A DNA stretch of 18,211 nucleotides. Source: Akkermansiaceae bacterium UBA5020. GTDB taxonomy: Bacteria; Verrucomicrobiota; Verrucomicrobiia; Verrucomicrobiales; DEV007. Positions 7,865-15,124 of the stretch are shown piece by piece; positions within the stretch are counted from its first letter, which is position 1, and each line of letters begins with the position of its first letter. The stretch covers positions 1-18,211 of the forward strand of contig DGXY01000062.1 in the NCBI GenBank assembly GCA_002396885.1. The letters are read 5' to 3'. The translations under genes and the position numbers were made by a program. The notes beneath the pieces were generated by a model, which did no database searches, was not told where the DNA came from, and saw nothing but the letters and a program-made list of their open reading frames with translations.

Positions 7865-9058
7865 ATGACTTTCGCCACACCGGGTCTTCGCCGCATCAAC
7901 TTTTGCTGCTTGCTGCTCGGTTTCTCGCTGCTCCCGTTTTTGGCGGGGTGTGGTCGTTCCGGACCCTCTTCCCTGGAGCGCCCCACCCCGCCGCCTCCCA
8001 AAGTCACCGTCGTGACTCCCGAGGTGAGAAACGTGATCGACTGGGATCATTTCACCGGTCGCCTTGCCGCGGTCGAAATGGTCGACATTCGTGCGCGCGT
8101 CACCGGCTACCTGCAGGAAGTCCACTTCAAGGAAGGGGCCGAGATCAAGGAAGGCGACCTGCTCTTCTCGATCGATCCCCGCCCCTACGAGGCCATCGTC
8201 GAGCGGATGGAGGCACGCGTCACGAGCGCCAGGAGCCGGGCCGAGTTGACCGCTAAGGAGCTTGAGAACGTCACCAAACTCCAGGGTAACGGCGCCATCT
8301 CCGCCGAGGACTTTGATCGCCGTGCCAAAGCCGCCGCCGAGGCCGAAGGTCTCCTCCGCGCCGCCGAGGCCGAATTGCGCGCCGCCAAACTCGACCTTGA
8401 ATTCACCGAAGTCCGTTCGCCCATCAACGGTCGCATCAGCGACGCCCGCGTCACCAAGGGTAATCTTGTCACGAGCGAAGCTCAGGAGTCCACCCTCCTC
8501 ACCACCGTCGTCTCACTCGATCCGATCTACTGCATGATCGAGGTGGACGAACGATCCGTGCTCAAATACCGGCAACTCCATCGCGAGGGTAAACGCGTCA
8601 GCGCCGAGTTCGGCCGGGTCGAGGCCTTGATGGAACTCGCCCACGAGAGCGGATTTCCCCACCGGGGTTTCATCGACTTCGTCGACAACCGGCTCGATGC
8701 CGCGACCGGCACGATCCGTTCCCGCGCCGTCTTCCCGAATCCTGAAAAGCTCATGGCCCCCGGATTTTTTGCACGTGTCAGGGTGCCCGGAAGCGGCGAA
8801 TACGAGGGCTTCCTCATCCCCGACCGGGCCATCGCCGACGACCAGGGCACCAGCCACGTCTGGGTGATCGGTCAGGACGACGTCGCCACCTACCGCAAGG
8901 TGACGACGGGACCGCTCCTCGACGGACTCCGCATCATCCGCGAGGGCCTCTCCGCGGGCGACCGCGTCGTCGTCGAAGGGATCATGGCCGTCCGCAACGG
9001 CATGAAAGTGTCCCCCGGACCATTCGCCGCGGGGCAACCGGAGGCCGCCGGCAAATGA
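7865..9058 (+). CDS. RND efflux periplasmic adaptor lipoprotein, second copy (MexE-like)
   Basis: Adaptor of the second RND pump. I chose ATG at 7865 (397 aa) because it leads into a lipoprotein signal ending PFLAGC, with Cys29 as the lipidated residue. The in-frame ATG at 7811 adds 18 residues that make no sense as a signal and would start immediately after the regulatory palindrome. Domains follow the family order: first lipoyl half near 73-105 (DIRARVTGYLQEVHFKEGAE), a coiled-coil hairpin rich in Ala/Glu, second lipoyl half (VRSPINGRISDARVTKGNLV), then beta-barrel (DNRLDAATGTIRSRAVFPNP) and membrane-proximal domains. It overlaps the next gene by 4 bp (ATGA), implying translational coupling. 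It is a clear paralogue of the adaptor at 5020-6180; identity was not computed. Confidence 0.95.
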   Translation: MTFATPGLRRINFCCLLLGFSLLPFLAGCGRSGPSSLERPTPPPPKVTVVTPEVRNVIDWDHFTGRLAAVEMVDIRARVTGYLQEVHFKEGAEIKEGDLLFSIDPRPYEAIVERMEARVTSARSRAELTAKELENVTKLQGNGAISAEDFDRRAKAAAEAEGLLRAAEAELRAAKLDLEFTEVRSPINGRISDARVTKGNLVTSEAQESTLLTTVVSLDPIYCMIEVDERSVLKYRQLHREGKRVSAEFGRVEALMELAHESGFPHRGFIDFVDNRLDAATGTIRSRAVFPNPEKLMAPGFFARVRVPGSGEYEGFLIPDRAIADDQGTSHVWVIGQDDVATYRKVTTGPLLDGLRIIREGLSAGDRVVVEGIMAVRNGMKVSPGPFAAGQPEAAGK

Positions 9059-12000
9059 ATCTCTCCCGCTTCTTCGTCGACCGCCCCATCTTCGCGGGAG
9101 TGATCAGCATCGTGATCACTTTGTTGGGAGCGATCGCCTTCATCGGCTTGCCCATCGCGCAGTATCCCGAAGTCGTGCCGCCCACCGTCGTGGTCTCCGC
9201 CTTTTACCCTGGCGCCGATGCCCGCACCCTCGCCGAAACCGTCGCGACGCCGCTCGAGCAAGAGATCAACGGCGTCGAGGACATGCTCTACCTCACCTCC
9301 TCGAGCACGAGCGACGGCCGTGTCCAGATCACCGTGACCTTCCGCCTCGGCACCGACCTCGACAAGGCCCAGGTCCTCGTGCAGAACAAGGTCAACGCCG
9401 CCTTCGCCCGCCTCCCCGAGGAAGTCCGGCGCCAGGGCGTCACCGCGCAGAAGCGATCGCCCGACCTCACCCTCGCGGCCCAGTTCTACAGTCCCGACGG
9501 CTCGCGCGAGGTGGATTACCTTTCGAACTACGTCACCCTCCAGGTGCAGAATGAAATCGCGCGCATCCCCGGCGTCGCCGAGGCCTCTTCACTCGGCGGG
9601 CTCGACTACTCGATGCGGATCTGGCTCGATCCCGAAAAAGTCGCCTCGCGCGATCTTACCGCCGGAGACGTCATCGGCGCGATCCGCGAACAGAATGTGC
9701 AGGTCGCCGCCGGCAGCCTCGGCCAACCGCCCGCTCCCTCGGGGGCGAAATTCCAATACACCCTCACCGCGCCAGGACGACTCAAGACCCCGGAGGAGTT
9801 CGGCGAGATCGTTTTAAAGACGGGAGACGCCGGTGATGTCGTGAAGCTTGCCGACGTCGCGCGCATCGAGATCGGTTCGCGCGACTACGCGAGCAAGACC
9901 TACATGGACGGCTACAACGCGGTTTCCCTCCGCGTCTTCCAGCTGCCCGGCAGCAACGCACTCGAGACTGCAAACGCCGTCTACGAAACCCTCGCCAGAC
10001 TGAAGAAGCGCTTCCCGCCAGGTGTCGATTACCGCATCAACTACGACACCACCAAATTCGTCCGCGCCTCGATCCGCTCGGTCTTGACTACCCTCATCGA
10101 GGCCATCGTCCTCGTCGTCCTTGTCGTCGTCGTTTTCCTGCAGAACTGGCGCGCTTCGATCATCCCGCTGATCGCCGTACCGGTCTCCCTCATCGGCACG
10201 CTCGCGGTGATGCAGGTCTTCGGCTTTTCGCTGAACAATCTTTCGCTCTTCGGACTCGTCCTCGCCATCGGCATCGTCGTCGATGACGCGATCGTTGTCG
10301 TCGAGAATGTCGAACGCAACATCGCCAACGGTCTCGCTCCGCGCGAGGCGGCGATCAAGGCGATGGGCGAAGTCAGCGGCCCCATCGTGGCGATGTCGCT
10401 GGTGCTGTGCGCCGTCTTCATCCCGACCGCCTTCATCAGCGGGATCACCGGTCAGTTCTACAAGCAGTTCGCCCTCACCATCGCCGCCTCCACCGTGATC
10501 TCGGCGGTCAATTCCCTCACTCTCAGCCCCGCCCTTTGCGCCCTCCTTCTCAAGCCGCACGGCGACCGCGGCGATCTCTTCAGCCGCATCCTCGACAAGT
10601 GCTTGGGATGGTTCTTCCTTGCCTTCAACCGCTCTTTCAAGGCCACCGCCAACGGTTATGCCAAACTCGTGCGCAGCCTCCTGCGCGTCGCCGTCGTGGC
10701 CCTGGCCGTCTACGCCGTCCTTGTGGGAGGGGCTTTGCAGCTCTTCCGGAGCGTGCCGACGGGGTTCATTCCCTCGCAGGACATGGGGTATTATCTCTGT
10801 GTGGTGCAGCTGCCGGACGCCGCCTCCTTCGAGCGGACCGACGCCGTCGTCCGACAGGTCGACGAGATCGCCCGCAAGGTCCCCGGAGTCGCCCACACCT
10901 TCGCCATCTCCGGCTACTCCACCGTGCTTCAGGCGAATCAGTCGAACCTCGGCGCCGCCTTCTTCGTCCTCGACGACTATGCGAAACGTCAGGATCCCGA
11001 ACTCCGGGGTGAGGCGATGCTCGCCAGTCTCCGCACCGCCTTCTCCGGCATCCAGGAAGCCCGCGTCCTCGTCCTGCCGCCCGCGCCGATCCGAGGACTC
11101 GGCAGTGCAGGCGGGTTCAAGGTGCAGGTACAGGATCTCAACAACGCCGGGCTCGGCCCGCTCGAGGACGCCACGAACAAGCTTCTCGAGGCCCTCCAGA
11201 AAGAGCCCGGGTTCACCTCCATCATCTCCGGCTTCCGTCCGAACGTGCCACAGTATCACATCGAGATCGACCGCGCCCAAGCCAAGACCATGGGCATCTC
11301 CCTCGCGGAGCTGAACGAAGCCCTCCAGGTCTACCTCGGTTCGGTCTATGTGAACGATTTCAACCTCTTCGGACGCACCTATCAGGTCACCGCCCAGGCC
11401 GAGCCCGACATGCGCACCGATCCCGAGGACCTCATGCGCATCAAGATCCGGAACGAGGACGGCGAGATGGTGCCTCTTGGTGCGCTTGTTAGGGTATCGA
11501 AGAAGGGCGGAGCCGACCGGATCCAGCGCTACAATCTCTACTACACCTCCGACATCAACGGCAACACCCTCCCCGGCTTCAGCTCCGGCGAGATGATCGA
11601 ATCAGTCGAACGGCTCGCCAAAGAACATCTGCCGAACGGATTTGTCATCGAGTGGACCGATCTCACCTACCAGCAGATCCTCGCCGGCAACACCATCGTC
11701 TATATTTTCCCGCTCTGTGTCCTCTTCGTCTTCCTCGTCCTCGCCGCCCAATACGAAAGCTGGAATCTCCCTCTCGCCATCATCCTCATTGTCCCCATGT
11801 GCCTCCTCTCCGCCATCGGAGGGGTCTGGCTTCGGGGTATGGACAACAACGTCTTCACCCAGATCGGGCTCGTCGTTCTCGTTGCCCTCGCCGCGAAAAA
11901 CGCCATCCTTATTGTCGAATTCGCCAAGCAGATCCAGGACACCGGCGAAGATCGCTTCACTGCCGCGATCGAAGCCAGCCGCCTGCGCCTGCGCCCCATC

Positions 12001-12210
12001 CTCATGACCAGTTTCGCCTTCATCCTCGGTGTGCTCCCGCTCGTCCTCGCGAGAGGAGCCGGTGCGGAAATGCGGCAGGCCCTTGGCACCGCGGTCTTCT
12101 ACGGGATGATCGGCGTGACCTTCTTCGGGCTGCTTTTCACGCCGATCTTCTACGTCGTGATGAGGAGGCTCGCGGGAGACATGTCCGCGCCGGAAGTCAG
12201 GCGCCAGTGA
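9055..12210 (+). CDS. RND multidrug efflux pump, inner membrane, second copy (HAE1 family)
   Basis: Second proton-driven RND transporter, 1051 aa, normal length. N-terminus MNLSRFFVDRPIFAGVISIV is canonical. Proton-relay residues are present: D410 and D411 in GIVVDDAIVVVENVER, K948 in ALAAKNAILIVEFAKQ. Periplasmic porter segments include YVNDFNLFGRTYQVTAQAEP, and the C-terminal TM cluster ends in a short basic tail. It shares long identical blocks with the pump at 1767-4952 (for example in the TM4 region and VLCAVFIPTAFISG), so the two are paralogues, but the porter loops differ enough to suggest different substrates. The gene starts inside the adaptor stop codon (ATGA). No outer-membrane channel follows; the next genes are on the opposite strand after a 39-bp gap. 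Sharing the channel at 69-1748 is an inference. Confidence 0.97.
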   Translation: MNLSRFFVDRPIFAGVISIVITLLGAIAFIGLPIAQYPEVVPPTVVVSAFYPGADARTLAETVATPLEQEINGVEDMLYLTSSSTSDGRVQITVTFRLGTDLDKAQVLVQNKVNAAFARLPEEVRRQGVTAQKRSPDLTLAAQFYSPDGSREVDYLSNYVTLQVQNEIARIPGVAEASSLGGLDYSMRIWLDPEKVASRDLTAGDVIGAIREQNVQVAAGSLGQPPAPSGAKFQYTLTAPGRLKTPEEFGEIVLKTGDAGDVVKLADVARIEIGSRDYASKTYMDGYNAVSLRVFQLPGSNALETANAVYETLARLKKRFPPGVDYRINYDTTKFVRASIRSVLTTLIEAIVLVVLVVVVFLQNWRASIIPLIAVPVSLIGTLAVMQVFGFSLNNLSLFGLVLAIGIVVDDAIVVVENVERNIANGLAPREAAIKAMGEVSGPIVAMSLVLCAVFIPTAFISGITGQFYKQFALTIAASTVISAVNSLTLSPALCALLLKPHGDRGDLFSRILDKCLGWFFLAFNRSFKATANGYAKLVRSLLRVAVVALAVYAVLVGGALQLFRSVPTGFIPSQDMGYYLCVVQLPDAASFERTDAVVRQVDEIARKVPGVAHTFAISGYSTVLQANQSNLGAAFFVLDDYAKRQDPELRGEAMLASLRTAFSGIQEARVLVLPPAPIRGLGSAGGFKVQVQDLNNAGLGPLEDATNKLLEALQKEPGFTSIISGFRPNVPQYHIEIDRAQAKTMGISLAELNEALQVYLGSVYVNDFNLFGRTYQVTAQAEPDMRTDPEDLMRIKIRNEDGEMVPLGALVRVSKKGGADRIQRYNLYYTSDINGNTLPGFSSGEMIESVERLAKEHLPNGFVIEWTDLTYQQILAGNTIVYIFPLCVLFVFLVLAAQYESWNLPLAIILIVPMCLLSAIGGVWLRGMDNNVFTQIGLVVLVALAAKNAILIVEFAKQIQDTGEDRFTAAIEASRLRLRPILMTSFAFILGVLPLVLARGAGAEMRQALGTAVFYGMIGVTFFGLLFTPIFYVVMRRLAGDMSAPEVRRQ

Positions 12211-12249
12211 GCGGCGACGCTGATTGCCGAAACGTTTTCCGAAAGCAAG

Positions 12250-12492
12250 TCAGGGCTCCTTTGTTCGGTATTCCACCGGATCTTCACGCACCGCCAGCTC
12301 TCCGCATCGCATCAGTCTTTGCTCGTTTGCACGACGAGATTCGTCGCTTCCCTTGCGGATATACTCACGCCGCTGCTCCCACGACATGTCCTTGGTTTCC
12401 TCATAAATTCTCCCCTGGATGTCGTGCTTCATCTTCGCGCAATCGATTGGCGGAGCCCCCTCAAACTGCTGCCGATATTCATCTCTATTCAT
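12250..12492 (-). CDS. Small antitoxin-like partner of a PIN-domain gene
   Basis: An 80-aa, charged, helical protein: MNRDEYRQQF, then a core IQGRIYEETKDMSWEQRREY (about 25-44) followed by an Arg/Glu-rich tail. Small proteins with an IxxxIYxETKxMSxEE-like core are, as far as I recall, found next to VapC-like PIN toxins in Planctomycetota, Verrucomicrobiota and cyanobacteria, where they are presumed antitoxins. The start overlaps the end of the PIN gene by 8 bp, and AAGGTAGAG upstream of ATG 12492 is a plausible ribosome-binding site. Met21 is an alternative internal start. No DNA-binding domain is recognised. The function is inferred from neighbours only. Confidence 0.68.
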   Translation of the reverse strand: MNRDEYRQQFEGAPPIDCAKMKHDIQGRIYEETKDMSWEQRREYIRKGSDESRRANEQRLMRCGELAVREDPVEYRTKEP

Positions 12493-12778
12493 CGATCTCT
12501 ACCTTCTTCGGACTGAGAATCGTGATCATGCCGTAACCTTCCCCCAGCTTCACCGCCTTGAAAGCCTTGATGCGATCAAGTCGCACCAGATCTTTGAAAT
12601 TCCAGGACACGATCGCATTCGCTCTGGCAATGGTTGCGAAGGCGACATGCCCACAGTCCTCATACCAATTCTGTCCGGTTACCACCACCCGGCGGAAGTC
12701 GACATCCCAGCCTTCCGCCGAATCGAAGCAGCCGCCAAAGACCGAGGTATCAAGATAAACACGCCACCTCCGTTTCAT
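12485..12778 (-). pseudogene. PIN-domain (VapC-like) toxin with internal deletion
   Basis: A 97-aa remnant of a PIN-domain ribonuclease, whose intact relatives are roughly 150-160 aa. The first strand with catalytic Asp10 (WRVYLDTSVFGGCFD) and the C-terminal third (YEDCGHVAFATIARANAIVSW, with Asp41 and N60, then KDLVRLDRIKAFKAV) are both present. They are joined directly through GWDVDFRRVVVTGQ. The middle helices, which normally carry another conserved acidic residue, are missing with no frame change, so this looks like an in-frame deletion of around 60 codons. Activity as an RNase is unlikely. The partner gene at 12250-12492 overlaps its end by 8 bp. It could also be an unusually short PIN-like protein, but the sharp loss of the middle argues for decay. 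Confidence 0.72.
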
Positions 12779-12912
12779 CGGAGTCGATGATAACTGGGCA
12801 CAGCGGACACACCAAGATCGCGGTGACCTTCTTCAGGATGCTGTTCCCGCCGACGTTCAACGTCGTGAAGGTAGTCCCCGGAGAAAAGCCGGACAGGCCA
12901 CCGAGACCTTCC
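12779..12912. other. Gene-free gap with a short palindrome
   Basis: These 134 bases lie downstream of the VWA gene and upstream of the PIN remnant, so they should hold the PIN promoter and any terminator of the DUF58 operon. A perfect 7-1-7 palindrome, CGACGTTCAACGTCG, sits at 12851-12865 but is not followed by a T-run on either strand. No promoter pair was recognised. The AACGTTGAACGT type of string is reminiscent of dispersed repeats, but one short copy is weak evidence. Confidence 0.4.
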
Positions 12913-15117
12913 TCACACCGCTCCCGCCATCTTCCTTCCGATCCAGAAGATCGTCAGCAGCAGGACGATGGCCCCGATCCAGAAGGGGTGAGCCCAGAGA
13001 CGGAGACGGCGCTCGATCGGCTCGGGTTCGGGGAGGGCGGCGATGCGGTCGCGGATCGCGGCGGGATCGATCGTCGTGAGCAACTCACCACGCGTCAGTC
13101 GCGCAATCTCGTCGAGCACATCGCGACGGGCCGGTTCGCCGACACGCTCGAGGGTTGTGCCTTGGACGGTGACGGCGGTTTCAAGGGTAGCGCCGTTTTC
13201 CGCGCAGGTCATCGCTAGCCCGTGTTCGCCGGATTCGCCGGGAGTGAAAGTGCCGGTGAATAGGCCCCATTGCTCCTCGCCGCCGGGCTGAAGCCGCACC
13301 GTCTCGATCTTGCCCGAGGGGGCGGTGATCTGGACGACGACGTTGGCCGACTGGAGCGGCTCGCCCCCGACGCTCATGACGTTCGCATTCAAGGTCAGGG
13401 TGTCTCCGTTGCGGGGGCGGTCGGGCGAATAGAAGAGGCGCATCCGCTCGTCGCTCGCCATGTTGCGCTGATAGGCCATCCAGCGCGCCACCTGTCCCCA
13501 GAAGCGGTAATGGTATTTGTCCTCGACGCCCTTGCGCCAGCGCCACGCTCCGTCGGTGCCCATGAAGAGGATCTTCCCGGTGCCGTAGGTTTTGGTGACA
13601 ATGAGAGGGATGCGCCCGTGGCGGTTCGTCTCCGAGCTGTGCGTCGCGAGCACCTCCGAGCCCGGCTTGGCCCGGATGACTCCGGCATACCACTGGAAGC
13701 CCGGCAAGGATGCCCAGACATTCGCATTCGCATTCTCCGTATCCTCGAGACGGGTGAGAAGGCTGCGCGCCCCAAGCTCGGTCAATTCGAACTGGCCCGG
13801 CGTGGCCGAGCCCCAGCCGCGGGGCTGGGCGGTATCGAGCTGCACGGGATAGAGATCGGCAAGCTCGGTCCCGAGGAGGCTGGCCTGGTAGCCGCGGAAG
13901 CCTGGCATCAGCACCAAACCCGCGGCCTGCGCGGCAACCTGTTGTTTCAAGGCACCCGCCTGCGCGACAGTGAGCTGGCCCTCGGCGATCCCCACGTCGC
14001 CTAACACGACCACATCGAAGGTGGACAATTCATCTGGCTCCGGGAAACGCTCGAGATAGCCCGGGCCGCCGCCGACACCATTGCCGTCGGGATGATAGAG
14101 CAAACAGCGCACTTCGACACCCGGATCGCGCTCGAGGGCGTTGCGGAGGTAGCGGTATTCCCAGCGAGGGAAGGATTCGATCAGGAGGACCTTGAGCCGC
14201 TCCTTGCGGATCGCGATGGGCGCGGTGAGGGAATTGTTCGAGACATCACGTTCCTCCTCGGCCGGTGGCAAGGTCAGGGTCAGCTCGTAGTCGCCCTCGG
14301 CCTGCGGGGTCCAGAGGAGGGTATCCTGGATGCGGCCCATCGCAGGCAGGGTGACCTCGCCGCCGAGCGTCTCGCCCGCGCTCGTACGGATCTCGAGAGT
14401 AGCGGAATGACTCCGGGCGAGGGCGCTGTTGAGGGTGTAGGGCAGTCGCACCGGTTTGCCGACGAGGCCGAAGGTCGGCGCATCAAAGGCGGTCACGGCG
14501 AGGTCGGGCAGGCGCGTCTCGCTCCCGGTGAGCACGGTAAACACGGGAATCTCCTCCATGCGGTAACGGGTCGCGGCGCGCGAGGGCGGCTCCCCCGTGT
14601 TCCAGTCGCCGTCGGAGACGAGGACGACGCCAAGGAGCCGCGGATGGCGGTCGAGCAATCCGTTGAGCACACCACCGAGATCGGTGCCGGCTTCGGCGCC
14701 CGCTTCCGCCGCAGCGAAGGGTTCGTTGATGATCTCGAACTGCCCGGCGAGCGGAGCCCACGCCTCGGGAGCGACGAGTTCCAAGGCAAGGCTCTCGCGC
14801 GAACGGGGTGCGCGGGCTGGGTCGCTCTCGGAGGTGACGTCCTCCGTCTTCATGCTGCCCGAGGCATCGCGAAGGATCGCGAGGACGGGCTTCTCATCGG
14901 GCTCGTAGGTCTCACGCCATTCCGGTTGGTTCAAGGTCACGGCGACGATGGCGACGACGAGGAGCCGCAGGAGCTCGAGAATACCACTCGAGACCGAGTA
15001 GTGATTCCGTTTCCAGATCAGGAAGGAAAACACCGCCGTGACGAAAAACACGACGAAGCCGAAGACCACCGTCGTCGGAGTCCAGGCAAAGGTCAGTTCG
15101 CTGTTTGAGAGAGTCAC
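12913..15117 (-). CDS. VWA membrane protein with amidotransferase-like domain
   Basis: Third gene of the DUF58/BatA-type cluster. The order is TM1 at about 15-35, TM2 at about 45-62, then a VWA domain with intact MIDAS D84-A-S86-G-S88. A second VWA segment, LLGVVLVSDGDWNTG, lies near 161-175, followed by an Ig-like region (about 205-303). A class I amidotransferase-like domain begins at LKVLLIESFPRWEYRYLRNA, followed by a second Ig-like region and a C-terminal TM close to residues 711-728. The amidotransferase nucleophile Cys is not evident (GLVLMPGFRGYQ at the expected place), so it is probably a non-catalytic fold. The open frame extends to 15378, but that extension runs over the upstream gene and is not protein-like; I chose GTG at 15117 (734 aa, 7 bp after the upstream stop), with GTG at 15135 as alternative. 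Likely a MoxR-associated envelope protein; exact role unknown. Confidence 0.85.
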   Translation of the reverse strand: MTLSNSELTFAWTPTTVVFGFVVFFVTAVFSFLIWKRNHYSVSSGILELLRLLVVAIVAVTLNQPEWRETYEPDEKPVLAILRDASGSMKTEDVTSESDPARAPRSRESLALELVAPEAWAPLAGQFEIINEPFAAAEAGAEAGTDLGGVLNGLLDRHPRLLGVVLVSDGDWNTGEPPSRAATRYRMEEIPVFTVLTGSETRLPDLAVTAFDAPTFGLVGKPVRLPYTLNSALARSHSATLEIRTSAGETLGGEVTLPAMGRIQDTLLWTPQAEGDYELTLTLPPAEEERDVSNNSLTAPIAIRKERLKVLLIESFPRWEYRYLRNALERDPGVEVRCLLYHPDGNGVGGGPGYLERFPEPDELSTFDVVVLGDVGIAEGQLTVAQAGALKQQVAAQAAGLVLMPGFRGYQASLLGTELADLYPVQLDTAQPRGWGSATPGQFELTELGARSLLTRLEDTENANANVWASLPGFQWYAGVIRAKPGSEVLATHSSETNRHGRIPLIVTKTYGTGKILFMGTDGAWRWRKGVEDKYHYRFWGQVARWMAYQRNMASDERMRLFYSPDRPRNGDTLTLNANVMSVGGEPLQSANVVVQITAPSGKIETVRLQPGGEEQWGLFTGTFTPGESGEHGLAMTCAENGATLETAVTVQGTTLERVGEPARRDVLDEIARLTRGELLTTIDPAAIRDRIAALPEPEPIERRLRLWAHPFWIGAIVLLLTIFWIGRKMAGAV

Positions 15118-15124
15118 GAAAGAG

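Noticed and set aside
9814..11280. 488-codon minus-strand frame opposite the second pump
   Set aside because: Asp/Glu/Gly-rich shadow of the RND gene without family features.
12211..12249. Bidirectional terminator between the second pump and the small antitoxin-like gene
   Set aside because: Only a short GAAACGTTTTC near-dyad without loop or T-run is present, not enough for a terminator call.
12779..12912. Transposase or integrase remnant in the gap
   Set aside because: No frame gives a recognisable transposase motif and no flanking inverted repeats or target duplication are seen.
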